In this document: positions 1 through 11,935 of the stretch, in pieces | Position numbering within the stretch: the first letter of the stretch is position 1 | Layout of the letters: each line of letters begins with the position of its first letter | Source of the DNA: Diadema setosum | Lineage: Eukaryota > Echinodermata > Echinoidea > Diadematoida > Diadematidae | Reading direction: 5' to 3' | Length of the DNA stretch: 64,000 nt | Assembly: GCA_033980235.1 (NCBI GenBank) | Contig: CM067075.1 | Span: forward strand, 28,255,650 to 28,319,649 | The notes under the pieces: model-generated | Told to the model about the DNA's origin: nothing | What the model saw: the letters and a program-made list of their open reading frames with translations, nothing else | Database searches by the model: none | Program-made: the position numbers and the translations under genes

Positions 1-183
1 GATGATGAATATGAATTATGTCTTATTGGGTTTTACCTCAAATCTTTTTTGAGATCTTTTTTTTTTTTCCAGCAATGCGCAAATGGTGTTGTAACAGTAC
101 TGGGGATGATTAATTTCATGGCTTTTAATCATGGTCCCAAAGAAGATGGGCCACTCTTTTTAGCACTTGTGGCGTGGGAAAAT

Positions 184-224
184 GAAATAAAAAACAAAAA
201 CAAAAACAAAAACAAAAACAGACA
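184..224. repeat. (CAAAAA)n simple repeat
   Basis: About six units of an AAAAAC-type repeat lie just 3' (minus strand) of the 254-356 exon. It accounts for two small complementary open frames. Confidence 0.8.
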
Positions 225-253
225 AAAAGTTGTACTTTTAAGGACAAACTAAC

Positions 254-3200
254 CTTGAAGAATGAAATATGTTGGAGGAGGGATGAATCGTTGAGATCTA
301 AATGGCAGTAGGACAGCACTGTGTCTATCTTCACTTTACTCCGCTCAACAATTTCCCTGGAAACAATGTGAGATACATAGTTTCAATTTCAGTTTTAGTT
401 TATTTCATACTTTTTCCGTAATGTTACATAAAAATGATAGCAGAAATTCTAGTACATTGTCAATAATAAGCAAACAAAAGAATATAAATTACATCATATA
501 CACAGTACTTATAATGATAACTGGTCGAAATCAAAATCACAGTTCAGGTTGTACATAGAGAACTTGTGTGGCTGTGCTAAAGCCCCGAATAATCAGTGTT
601 TGTGAATGAGAAACGGAGAGCAGATAAGAAGTTAAGATCAGATAAATTGATAATACCAAATGAAGGAAAAGAGGAATGCCTAGGCCTATATGATAAAACT
701 AAACTAAAATGTGAACAATAATTGTGACCAAATTTTCATTTGTTTCCAGAATAAAGCATGATTTGTATACTTTGTTGTGCAAATGTTATATGAAAGTTAA
801 AAAAAAAACCCCACACACATGCAAAATCAAACCAATGAACAAAAAGACAAAAACAAAACAAAACAAAACAAAACAAAGCAAAACACAACACAACAAAACA
901 GCCAAGGGCATATGACACAAGAGTGCAATATTTTTACACATCATGTGAATGAATAAAACGGCTATCCACTGGTCTATCCTATCAGATGCATCCATACAAA
1001 TTTTGCTGTGAAGGGCTCAAGGGCTGCTGATGTATGTTAAAGGGACATTCCAGATGATTTTCATAATTTCACATCATGTAGTACAAAAATCGATAACTCC
1101 ATGCATAAATCGATGGAATTCATTTTGGTTCTTGAGCAGAGAAACAATACTTTGAAAAACCTCAAACAAATTACACTGAACAAGGATGATGACATAGGAT
1201 GTTCACATATTTCAGAAATGTAGCAGTGTAATTCCATTACAATACCGCTTGCTTGCGAGTTCACCTAGGTGTATAATCTATGCATGCCTTCTTCTTTTGT
1301 TCTGCTTCCTTGAGCCCCAACTCATGCATTCTTTTGGCGACTCTGCCATGTCATCATCCTTGTTCATTGCAATTTGTTCTAAATTTTGAAAATATTCTTA
1401 TTCTTCATCCCAATCATCACAAATTCTGAAACTCTGTCCCCAGTATAACTAATTTATAGTTATTCAAATGTAAAAATCTGAAAAATCATCCGGAGGTCTC
1501 CTTTAAGCAGCAAGGCTGAAATGAGCAGCTTCTGATCCAGAACTGTTCATGAAGGCTAACATCATCATCTTGTCTACCAAGCAGGGAATCTCCTGGTGTC
1601 TTATCTTTACCTCCACCAAGGGAGGAGGGTATGTTTTCATTACCATTGGTTTGTTTGTTTGTTTGTCTGTGTGCAAAATAACTCACAAATTTGAGAACGG
1701 ATTTAGATGGAACTTGCAGGAAAGGTTGAGAATGACACAAGGAACAGATGATTAAATTTTAGTCATGATCCGGAAATTTTCATGGATTTTATGAAGGATT
1801 TTTTACATTTTGGCAGGTAGGGTCAATGGACTTGGGACGTCAAGATGCGCATTTTAGAGGTTTTTATACGCGAACTTAAGTGCATGCTCTAGTTTCTGTT
1901 AGGGCAAGGCATGTCGCGCAGCTGAGGGTTTACGACATAACAAGGGCTTCTCTATCGGGAAATTGGGCAATTTTTTAGCATGCATACTAGTACGTATGGG
2001 TGGAAATCACTGATCTCTGTGGAAGAGTAAGGATCATCGGTGGAAATAGAGTAGCTGCTTGGCGGAGGTCTATGCTCTCAGAGTGCTTTTCTAGTTCTTT
2101 TTGTCTTTATTTTTGTAATTTTTCTCTTAAAATTTGTACCGTCATCAAGACACTACTTCTCTAATTTAGGATTATGCAATCCTCTGCATCTATACAATAC
2201 CACACTGGGGTTTTGGAGGCAGTACATTTTGAAGCTGCTTGGGGGTTGCGGCTTGTTTTTTTCTACTTGTAAGTTAAAAAAAACTAGAAATGTCGCTATG
2301 GTGACTGATGCCTCCGCCATAATGCATGATTCTCCCAATAGGCGTATACTACAATGTCTTCACAATGTGTGATCCATGACAGTTTCACATAACTGGCAAA
2401 ATAATGAAATGACAGGTTTGTCAGAAATGTCTTGAACTGGGTTTGCTATAATTTTCTAAGAGTGCAGGTACACATATTTGGGGAATTGAGAATTTTTACT
2501 TGAATTCTGACAGACCTTTTTATAAGTTTATGCATTGATTAATTTCCAAGGTATGAAGAAAGAGTGTAATGACGGTACAAAATAGATTTTTTTTTTAAAT
2601 TTTATTTTATTTTATTTTATTTTATTTTATTTATTTTTTTTTTTTGGGGGGGGCATTGAAACCTGGCCTTTGACCCTTAACCTTTGACCTTTGACCTTCT
2701 GGCTGGAAATTTCCCAGAGAATCTCCATTAGGTAATGCATGTATTAAGTTTTGAAACTAATAATGCAAGCATTGCATATACTAGTATATGAGGGAAATAG
2801 TAAAATTTTGAGAGTTGACCTTGACCTTTGACCCCTGACTATTGACCCATGACCCCTAAATTCCCTAGATAATCCCTGCCAATCAGTACATGCGTGTGTA
2901 CCAAGTTCCACGAAGATACATTGAACCATTTGCGAGAAAAGTGATATTGCAACATTTTCACCTAACCTTTGACCTTTTGACCTTTGACCTTACGACATGA
3001 AACTCTCTCTGGAGAATCTTTACGCAGTAGTACATGTTCACACCAAGTTTCAAGAAAATACCTTCGGGCATTGCATAGATATGGCGGAAATTGCAACATT
3101 TGTAGCATTTGACCTTGACCTTTTGACCTTTGACCTCTTGCCAATGTCACTAAAATCTACTCAACTAATTGTCCCATCATACATCATCCTTGGACCAAGT

Positions 3201-6200
3201 TTCGTGAAAGCTAGTTCATCCAGTTTTGAGTTATCACGTAAACAGATAAATTTTAGGATTTGACCTTGATCTTTGACCTTTGACCTCTGTCCGATTTCCC
3301 TGAAAAACTAATCAAGTAATTGTCATATCATACATCATCCTCCTACAAAGTTTGGTGAAATTTGCTCCATCCAGTCTTGAGTTATCGCGTAAACGGATAC
3401 AATTTCATGATTTGACCTTGACCTTTGACCTTTGACCTTCAGCCGATTTCACCCAAAATCTAATCAAATAATTGCCCCATCATACTTCATACTTGGATCA
3501 AGTTTGGTAAAATTCCAATTAATATTACTCAAGTTATTGCGTAAACGAAAGCGGACGGACGGACGGACAACCCGAAAACATAATGCCTCCGGCACCACTT
3601 CGTGGCGGAGGCATAAAAAGGAGATATTTGATGTACAATATACTGTATGCCGAAAATCAAAATGTAAAACGCTTATGCATATTAGCAACAAATGAATACT
3701 TATAAAAGAGAGAGATTAATGTTTGTTATTTCTCACTTTCTTTCCCAATTTGTGTTTAATTGATTTTATAATTCCTTGTTTGTAATTCTTTAGGTTTTCA
3801 TTGCATTACTCAGTTTAATGGTTTATGATAGCCAAAAGGAATGTTATGCGAAGAAAAACATACAAAAAGAGATTCTTCTGATAACACTTCTTGTAAAACC
3901 CATATAATTTACCCACAAAAATCATTGGAAACCGCCATTTTTTTTTTGGTGATGTTTGTCCCAAATATGTGACTGGCTACAACAAAAGGATCCGAAAGTC
4001 GGGGGAGGACAATTTTCTGAAAATGGCATGACATTATTCCCTTACTCTTCTACTTTAATTTCATAAATAGCACAACTCATACAAGTACTCGGTTGCGGAG
4101 ATATCGATGATTATATTGGCGCATGTCAAGTGGTTGTGGAAATCAGAGTTTCGAGTAAAATGCCTTCAAAGTTTTCGTTCCCACATTACCATGATCAAGG
4201 GGAGGGGAGACAATTTTCACCGCTTGACAATAGAAGGTATGCTCCTAGCGACCTCCACGATGTTCATTCAAGCTTAGCGCCAGCGGTATACCGGCGACCA
4301 ATCAGTAATCAGGATGCCATGCACTGACCAATAAGATCACTCCCTTGTTGCTAGGGGCGGAGTCTAGCTGCGGTGCTAAAGCCAAATCTTCGGACACGTT
4401 TCTGTTACGTTGAAAGTCAGAAAAACATGGCCCAGAAAAACGCTGATTTCTTGCCTTTCCTTTGATCATTTAGCTTCGAAATTTCGGCAGATGATAGACA
4501 AATCATTAGACTACAAAATTATGCCAAAACCAGAAATCCGATTGTTTTGACCAATTTTGATGATGTGACTTCAAACTCAATTTTCTCGGCTCAGCCGTCA
4601 GTGACTTTAGGATCCTTTTGTTGTAGCGGGTCACATATATGCTATATCTCTGCAAGCTTACCCCTGATTTGTGCAAACCGGGCCTGAAAGGTGCATAGTC
4701 CCGGTAGTGTAGAGGGCGCTGTTAATGATACTGCCGATCACCGTTAGCATTGATACAAAGACTGCCGAAGTTGAGTAGCCATCAAGAGTAAAGCGCATAG
4801 GTGTTGCTAAGTAACGTTGCCTTCGTTGTCTTCTCTGTGCATCACAGAGTCTGTAGTAATGCCAGGGTGCGTGCATATGTGCTTCTTATTATGACATCAC
4901 AAAAGAAGTTTTCTAAAGCTGTCATCCCCCTCAGCCGAATCATGAGCCGAACTGTGATCGAACCACTGACTACAGTGGATCAGACTTCTTCGGACTCGGG
5001 GAAGTGGGCCACAGCGTAAGCGCCAAAGAGGAGTCAACAGCATAGGTCTCTATAGGAAACTTGCGCCGTGCGCCCGCATATGCATTTGACTAAAACACCG
5101 GGACCATGCACCTTTAAAATGTGCAATAGATGTGAAAGAAAAAAATACATGCAATTTCAGAGTCACATCTTTTTCTGCTACAGGAAAAAAAAACTTATGA
5201 AAAATGTTGAGGGGGCTTTTGCTCCCCCCTTTCCAGTGTTCAAACTATTGAAGAAGAACCAGTCCATCGACACATTGGTCTTCTTCATGCCCCATTCTTT
5301 ACCCATGTGGCATGCTGTGTTATCGTGTATAAAAATCATGCTGCATTCATGTGTACAACATTCTGCTTTCACATGTACAACATACTGCACTCATGTGTAC
5401 AACGTGCTGCGTTCATGTGTGCAACAGAGTGCATTAATGTGTATTATAAAATGGGTTCAAGAATGTAGCCAATTGGAAGCGCTGAAATGAGTCACGTGTG
5501 CGTGCATTAATTTCTTCAGGTATGCACTAAGAAGAGTCTCTCTTCCACCTCCCTGGCCTGACGTATGTCACAATGTTTACACTAGCAGTGCGCACTCAAT
5601 CAGTTGTTACAAGTGTGTCACGCGCTACTATACGCGCTGTCAATCCTGTAAACAACTTCTAGTTCGGGCCGCGGGCTGCCACAACAGCCAGCGGCCTTTC
5701 TTGTGCATAACAGTACGTGGCGTACGTATACTCTTATACGTACGTACAGCTACAGTACTTATGTGCGGGATTTCCGAGTGCGACGTGCGTAAATGTTTGG
5801 GACGAACTTCGGACATCTTGACTTTTAAGCGAGTGCTACATGTAGCTGACTGGTATTGACCCACAAAGGTACGTGAATAATGCTGTTAGTTTTCGACCCA
5901 TTTTATAAAACAAATGATGCACAGGATTATTTCGTGGCGTTAGTGAAGGTGCGGCGCACTCTCGAGTATTGACAACGGTTGCAAACATGCACTCGGCTGC
6001 GCCTCGTGCATGTCGCACCATTGTCAATACTCTCGAGCGCGCCGCACCTTCACTAACACACTCTATCCTGTGCATCATTTGTATACAACAGAATGCGTTC
6101 ATCTGTACAACAGAATATGTCTGTCATGTTCATCAGCTTGCTGTAGTTTTTCACATTCTGTGCTCACTGATCTGGGTATGAGATTGTGCTAGGTGATGTG

Positions 6201-9200
6201 GACCCTTCAGTAGGATCAATCTATTTTTATCTGTTCAATTGTCATTCCTCGTGAAATCTGGTAATTCCTTCATTGTTGTTGCTCCTGTGGTTTAGAGCCT
6301 GTCTTTGTCCCATTTATCGCACAGCTAGCACGGTTTGGTGAAGATTAAGCGCTTGAATAGACACTGCACTTTAGAGCCTCTTTTCTCAGTTCACACTTTT
6401 CCAGAGTGTGTGCTTTCTTTCAAATATTTAGATAGGTTAGGCAGGGCTCCACACTAACTTTTATTTTTGGTGGCCCAAAGGCAAACATCTGACGTTTTTT
6501 GGTGGCCCGATCAGGCCACCAAATTCTTCATTTCTGAAATTTTGGTGGCCCTGGGTTAGGAGAGTCCATTTGATTTGAGTTATGCATCATTTTAAAGCTT
6601 AGAGTCTCCTCTTTCAGAATCTGCCCTTAACTAAAAATTGATGTCTGGAGACTTTTTCTTGGTTTTGTGATGCAGGGTCATGTATGGAATTTAAAGTGCA
6701 ATTAAGCGGACATAAGTTTTTCATTATTATTATTTTTGCAGTGCAGACACGCCTTTATACAGCAGCTGAGCTATTATAGATGATGATGTGATGTAAAGCA
6801 GTATGAAAGAACTTACATTTGTACAAAATCAGTAAAAAAAAAAAACAAACAAAATTTTGCATTTTCACACAGAACGGAAATCATCTAAACATGTTGACAA
6901 TATAGGAAACAGCTATAGATTGAGTGACGTACAGGCTTGACGTACAGGCTTTCACTACTTCTGAAACTAAAATTTTCAATGATACGTCTATATAACCACA
7001 ACTGAGCTCTAATGGAAGTGATTTTTTTTTTTTGAATAACAAAACCACATGATATACAAGCAATAATTAAAATTATGTTCTAAATGCTAAAAAAGCCCTA
7101 ACATCAAACCACAGGTTTATGATTCTTAGATTGGACAGGTTGAGAGGATCAAACGTTGACCTAAACCAACTCAGCCAGTGCTCTTTAGCAACTGTATGTG
7201 GGACTGGATATTACAAGAAATGCACCTTAGAGTACTGATGGGGTAGCCTGTAATACCAATAAATCTCGCCTTCCCAGCATCCCTTGCCCTCGCCAAAGCT
7301 GGTAGAGTCTCTTCCAGCACAACTTCAAGGCTTGGAGCAAACTCAACATCATGAGCCTAGAAGAAGTGAAGAAGGAACAACAACAACAACAACAACAAAG
7401 AAAAATCAGCACAATACACACACACAACAAAAAAGAGAGATAATGTATCATAACCCTTTGCATCCATAGGAACTGATGTTCCTGGAACCTATGAGAAATT
7501 GTCATATATCTACGTGATCAACAGGTTGAAAAATAGAATTAAACAAGTTGAGCTTTAGATTGTGATGCAGCCTCTGAAAGGTCCTGTTTACCTTTGGCAG
7601 CTGTGATTTAAATGAAATGTTCAAGATATCACATTTGATGCATATGCGTAGGTCAGTTGTATCACAAAACATGCTACCATCTAAGAATTATGCAATAGAA
7701 CCTCATATATAAGAAGATATCATTATTTTTCTCAATAAACTGTTACTGCAGACGGTTTAGTCTGGAAACATTGTTATTATAACCATTGTTCACATTTTGT
7801 GTATTTAACAACACTTGACTTCAATTATAGGGATTCAATTTTTTACATTGGTTGTTTATATCCCTAACTCACATTCTGGAACTATTTTGAAGCATTAATG
7901 CTTGGTTTTTATTTCATCTGCAAATGGTAAATTATGCCTTTAAGATGATTGCATTGGCCATTTCCTCTCTCTCTGCGTCGTGTTGCCAAGTAACTCTAGA
8001 TTGCTCAAGGACGCAGCCTGCACAAAGTGAAATGGTGTCCCCATAGGATCATTACATCACTTAGATCTCTGTGGTGTGAATTTGAACGGACACAAAAATA
8101 GCCCAGAACTGACAGTGCGAACTCAGACGACGCACGGTTGATTTTTACATTACAAGCGAATTTGCACATGCGTAGGACAGCTTTTGTTTTTTTTTGCTCT
8201 GAATGTATGCGTCACAAAAATCTAAAGCTCCCTATTGTGTCAATTGGTGAAGAAAACCCACCTGCACACCTGGCAATCAGCAAACAAAGCACAAAAAGGG
8301 TTTAAGTCCTAGTAGTGTGGGGATTCATGGATGGCCCAATTTATTTGCTGCCCATTGGGGTACATTAAAAAATCACAAATAGCACCAACCAGCAAATATG
8401 CACATCAAAATGAACACTCATCGGTAATGGTCAACTCTGGTCTAGATCCCTCAGATGTGTGTGTACACTTGCAAGGATATATGATAAAGCTATACACAAT
8501 TTGTTACAGGGATTCTCAAAAGTATCTGAGCCGGGCCAGCCTTCCCAATCCACGTTATCTCTGAGCTAGCTGGGTTTTAAAACGACGCATGGGGAATGCA
8601 CCAACCTGGATGATGTCGACGCAGTCCAAACCGAGCCGGGCAAGACTCTCGTCCACGCTGCGAGCGGTGCGTTCCGCCGTGAAGTCGAACATTTTCTCCA
8701 CATCTGTCTCGTAGCGGCCCACCTTTGTGGCGATGAAGTAGCTCTCTCGCGGAATGCCCTTCAGTGCCTTTGCACAAATACATGATCAGGATGCAACATT
8801 AAGCCAATTTTCACAGAGTCAAGATGAATCCTCACAAGGTAATCACGTACTGCTGCTTATTCTTGTGGAGCAAAAGAAGAATTAATATCCTAAGCTAACT
8901 GGTATTGCAAAAAAGATTGCTACAACAGTTGACGAGCAAAAAATGAAAAAAATAAACAAAAATTAAGGCATGAAGAATATTGTTTTGGAGTGATTATTCA
9001 TTCATTTTTTTCATAAACAAGTACATCAAGAAATATATGGATATCTAGAATAAACAGACTTGAATATAAGATACTGTGGTATGTTTATTAAACATTTCAG
9101 AGCATCTATAACCCATTGATCTCGATGGAAAAAAAAATTGTATTCCTTGTTCTCCATTACAGCAATATAACCTTTCACATGAGAGACGAAATCGAAATAA

Positions 9201-11048
9201 AACATTCCTCATCCATTTGGAGTTGTAGCCCAAACTGTAACAAGACTTAAGAAGGAAAAGTCAATGGAAGTAATGTCCATCCATGCCTGCAGTGAATTTT
9301 AAGCAGTCACAGAACTGCTGAAGAAAGGGATTGAATTTGATTCTCTTTCTCCTGTCCCTCTAAGTTGAAATCTGGTTGAGCAAAGAGATAATAGTTGTCT
9401 TGGACGATATATTTATACCTTGATATTCTTTTATCTTACATGTTAATTGCTCTAGACTAGATTCTCCCCACTCCCTATTTCCAAGAAAAATTGTTATAAT
9501 TTGCCAGTAAAAGATGGATCAAGCAAGCTCTTCAGACGTAGAATCGTCACAGGAAATCTTGAGGCTAGTCTACATCAAACCCACAACACAAACCTATTTC
9601 AATACAGTGCACTCGCATTATAATGAACACAGATATAACGTAATACCAGTTACAATGAAGTAAAAATTCAGGCCACAACATGTTAAATCTATTGTTCATT
9701 TGTTCGATTATAAGGACATTTTGATACTTTAACCAAAGAAAATTGGCAGTCCCAAGGACTTTGCTGTAATGGGAGTCCACTGTACTAGTATGCACTTGCT
9801 GTACCACACCATGAAGAATACAATTTGAGATTATACACTGTATTTATCTGCAAACGGAGGGAAATGTGTCCCAACACTTACCACTCCCAGTCGCTCCTCA
9901 GACTTGCCTTGGCCGTACCAGGGAGCAGTGTCGATGTAATTGATGCCACTGCGGAGCGCCTTCTCTACCGTGGCCCTGCATCTTTCCGCAGAGGGGCCCT
10001 CCATGCCGTAATATGGCATGCCCAGGGGTGAGGCACCTGAAGACAGAAACAAAATTGACCAAAAAAAAAAAAAAAATTGTTAGAAAAATCAGAGAGTGTG
10101 TAAGTAAGAGGTGAATCATTAGCCATCTATCATCTCTCCGTTCATCATCACAAACTGTACATGCAGCTACGGCAAAAAGTCAGTAGATTTATTGCAACTA
10201 TTCAATAAGATGTTTTTCCATGCTGTCACAAGACTGCAACACAGTGGGATGGATCATCTTCAGTGGACAGTACTGTATCTTCCAGATGTCAGACTTTGAC
10301 CTGAACGTGAACTGGTGTCAAATCAAGAGATTCATGTCCAAAGCTGTTTGACTTAACTTGTGGTTTTGTTGGACAATGAAATTTGACAGATTTTCTGTTC
10401 GTGTTTCATTTCCTAAAATAACTTTCTCTTCCAATCCAAACAGCACCTTACATCTGACGATGTAGACTGCTTCTTAGGAAATATCTTTGATGACTAACTT
10501 TTAAAGCTACTTAAGTTAATTCTGCCATTATTAGGATCAATATGTTAATACCACACATTAAAAAAAATTCCAATGAGGGTATTTTTCTTCCCCCAGCACT
10601 AAACATATTGGAACTCAACAGAGCCAAAGATGCAAAACATGGTGCAAAAGCAATGCAATCTACCAGAAGTAGAGTTTTTCTTTGTAATCAATCTAAAAGT
10701 GAAAATTTTTTAACATTCCCCATGACCTGAGACTAGCGTAAAAAAAAATAACATGAAATTTTTTTTGCTTGTTCTAAGTACCACTATGTAATGTCTTGAT
10801 TCTGTGGAATTACAAAGAAGTGAAATTCATCTTACTCAGCAGAGCACAAAAAAAAAAAAATTACTGGTGCGAAATTATCTACTTTTAGTAACTTTTACAG
10901 TAACCACTACCTTCGTGCAACAGTGTTTTACACTTATCTTACCAAATCCTACAGCAGAAACTTCCATGCCTGTGTTGCCGAGGGGCGAGTACCGCATCCT
11001 GGAGACTGCTTCCTCATCATGAAAGCCCTCCACGTATGTTTGAATCAT
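254..11048 (-). CDS. Aldo-keto reductase, L-galactose dehydrogenase-like (3' end outside window)
   Basis: Coding exons on the minus strand, in order: 11048-10943, 10036-9882, 8767-8606, 7356-7226, 356-254. All have GT/AG borders and the phases join without frameshift (1, 0, 0, 2, 0), giving about 219 codons. The rest (about 100 residues by family length) lies left of base 1. The start Met (MIQTYVEGFHDEEAV) is chosen because the GFHDEEAV leader is typical of animal members and the proposed upstream 5' UTR exon would not stay in frame. Motifs seen: LGNTGMEVSAVGFG (33-residue N-terminal region), NYIDTAPWYG with Asp71 and Tyr76, IATKVGRY with Lys102, and AHDVEFAPSL with His143. Together these are the AKR catalytic tetrad. 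Next come RFIGITGYP and IDTVLSYCHLDLND, typical of the L-galactose/D-arabinose dehydrogenase branch. Members oxidise aldoses using NAD(P) on a TIM barrel in the cytosol. The substrate in animals is not established. The 6.9-kb intron between the last two exons is full of repeats. Confidence 0.9.
853..899. repeat. (AAAAC)n simple repeat
   Basis: A run of AAAAC units with substitutions (AAAGC, ACAAC). It generates spurious frames on both strands (724-995). Confidence 0.8.
1609..2069. mobile_element. Non-autonomous DNA element, ACCTCC(A/G)CCAAG termini
   Basis: The left end ACCTCCACCAAG (1,609-1,620) and right end CTTGGCGGAGGT (2,058-2,069) are inverted repeats with one mismatch. Inside is a TTTG run and a phrase resembling the interior of the larger neighbour (cAAAATAACTCA, AACTTGCAGGAAAGG). 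No coding capacity was seen. Probably a deletion derivative of the same family as 2,308-3,614. Confidence 0.6.
2308..3614. mobile_element. TIR element with tandem TGACCTTTGACCT interior
   Basis: Bounded by perfect 12-bp inverted repeats: ATGCCTCCGCCA at 2,308-2,319 and TGGCGGAGGCAT at 3,603-3,614. The interior is a (TTTTA)n run followed by about six diverged units of roughly 150 bp. Each unit begins with TTGACCTTTGACCT-type sequence, followed by a phrase like CAAGTTTGGTGAAA and then CGTAAACGGA. A (CGGA)n run precedes the right end. There is no transposase frame, so the element is non-autonomous. Confidence 0.7.
2655..3440. repeat. Tandem ~150-bp units carrying TGACCTTTGACCT
   Basis: Exact 13-mers TGACCTTTGACCT start at 2,685, 2,978, 3,124, 3,274, 3,419 and 3,426. 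On the opposite strand each reads AGGTCAAAGGTCA, the textbook DR1 nuclear-receptor site. Imperfect copies occur near 2,820. The units share downstream text (ACCAAGTTT, TTATCGCGTAAACGGA) with many substitutions, which indicates age. Confidence 0.75.
5339..5445. repeat. 22-bp tandem repeat, CTGCATTCATGTGTACAACA type
   Basis: Five imperfect 22-bp units alternate CTGC(A/T)TTCA and (T)GTGTACAACA. About two more related units occur at 6,084-6,130, on the far side of the palindrome at 5,911-6,082. The units are direct, ungapped and without spacers, so this is not a CRISPR array. Confidence 0.7.
5911..6082. repeat. Long imperfect palindrome (fold-back)
   Basis: The outer arms CAAATGATGCACAGGAT and ATCCTGTGCATCATTTG are inverted. 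Inside them TTAGTGAAGGTGCGGCGC pairs with GCGCCGCACCTTCACTAA-like sequence, and CTCGAGTATTGACAA with TTGTCAATACTCTCGAG. The centre is CACTCGGCTGCGCCTCGTG. Arms are about 75 bp with a short spacer, so the single strand can form a long hairpin. GC content is higher than the surroundings. Confidence 0.8.
6443..6560. repeat. GGTGGCCC-containing dispersed repeat
   Basis: Begins with CAGGGCTCCACACTAAC and contains TTTGGTGGCCC three times plus one inverted copy (GGCCACCAAA). It looks like the end of an interspersed element. The far border is not visible. Confidence 0.45.
7357..8605 (-). other. Aldo-keto reductase intron 3
   Basis: 1.25-kb intron. Apart from a (CAA)n run at 7,376-7,398 adjoining the acceptor region and ordinary AT-rich sequence, I see no structured feature or exon-like segment. 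Confidence 0.6.
8768..9881 (-). other. Aldo-keto reductase intron 2
   Basis: 1.1-kb intron joining ERLGV to ALKGIPRE in phase 0. Its only recognisable content is the 178-bp MITE at 9,605-9,782. The remainder is unremarkable. Confidence 0.6.
9605..9782. mobile_element. 178-bp Tc1/mariner-type MITE with TA target duplication
   Basis: Termini CAGTGCACTCGCATTATAAT and the inverse of CAGTGGACTCCCATTACAGC are flanked by TA at 9,603-9,604 and 9,783-9,784. Such CAGTGcACTCcc(A/G)TTATAA ends resemble pogo/Tigger-like derivatives. No coding sequence. Confidence 0.7.
10037..10942 (-). other. Aldo-keto reductase intron 1
   Basis: 906-bp phase-1 intron splitting the Gly codon of VGFG|ASPLG. Contains A-runs near 10,060 and 10,850 but no other recognisable element. 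Confidence 0.6.
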
Positions 11049-11299
11049 GATCTCTTCTGTTTCCGCAAACTCAAACTGGGTTAAGAGTAGCAAAGACGGC
11101 AAAGTGCGATGTCACAGTCATTCATCGCCGTGGAAACTGGTTCTAAGCAATCTCTCATGGCCCAAACATACTGTGAACACTATTGTTGCTTACCATACTC
11201 ATACCAACCCAAGCTATTTAACAAAAGACCATGACTTCATCGCAGTGGTACGGTACCGTACTCTAAGATGATAGATTTTGCAGAGTGAATTTATGTTAA

Positions 11300-11935
11300 A
11301 GAAACCCAAACCCAAAAAGCAATGTGGATTGACAGGTGAAAGCAGCAACATTAATAGAACACATCAGGGAAAGTTTCAGGAAAATCGGACAATCGATGCA
11401 AAAGTTATGAATTTTTAACGTTTTCGTGTAGAATTGAATGACTGGATAAGGAGACTACTTCAGTTTATGACATCATGTGTGGACAACAATAATAAAGAAA
11501 ATATAAAGAAAATTCAACATAGCAACTGATTGACAAATTTTCCTACATCGACGTAAATAAGCACTAAATTGATCAGTGTTTTAGTAGTACCCGTAGCCAT
11601 GATAAAAAATCATGGGCGTACATACTCTAGCAGGAGGTCGTAAGTTCGAATCCTGCTCGTGTATGTATGCCCATGATTTTTTATCACGGCTACTATTAAA
11701 ACACTGATCAATTTAGTGCTTATTTACGTCGATGTAGGGCAATTTGTCAATGAGTTGCAATGAAAACATCTTGACGGAAGAAGTTCATGAATGTGAAATT
11801 CAACATAATTTCACTTTTTTAGCTTAACGAAAGAGCCCTTGACTAGACTAAACCTCTTTCAGAAAGCAGGGAGAATGATAGCCCGACCAGACGCTGTTAC
11901 GCTATTGACATACCATGTACAGCGACTGGGCTGTG
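11300..11935. mobile_element. Older fold-back MITE interrupted by a second MITE
   Basis: The left part (about 11,300-11,520, with AAAATCGGACAATCGATGCA and TCATGTGTGGACAACAAT) and right part (about 11,760-11,935, with TTTCAGAAAGCAGGGAGAAT) match, in the same order, the element at 27,415-27,905 in SULT copy B. The 238-bp fold-back at 11,522-11,759 sits between the two halves, so it inserted later. Confidence 0.65.
11522..11759. mobile_element. 238-bp fold-back MITE with tRNA box-B-like centre
   Basis: Arms of about 100 bp: GCAACTGATTGACAAATTT is inverted at AATTTGTCAATGAGTTGC, and AAGCACTAAATTGATCAGTG is inverted on the right. The short centre (11,627-11,660) holds AGTTCGAATCCTGCT, which resembles a tRNA T-arm. 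No coding capacity. Confidence 0.8.

Larger units (their letters stand above)
357..7225 (-). other. Aldo-keto reductase intron 4 (6.9 kb), repeat-filled
   Basis: Intron between the exon ending ITGYPISTL and the exon beginning REIVERSKV. It holds an AAAAC run, two related TIR elements (1,609-2,069 and 2,308-3,614), a 22-bp tandem repeat, a long palindrome near 6 kb and a GGTGGCCC repeat at 6.44 kb. No conserved coding exon was seen. The short open frames here are low-complexity or shadow frames. 3,650-5,330 and 6,600-7,225 show nothing I can name. Confidence 0.7.

Noticed and set aside
5339..5445. Short regularly repeated units as a CRISPR array
   Set aside because: Units are direct and contiguous with no unique spacers, and the context is a eukaryotic intron.
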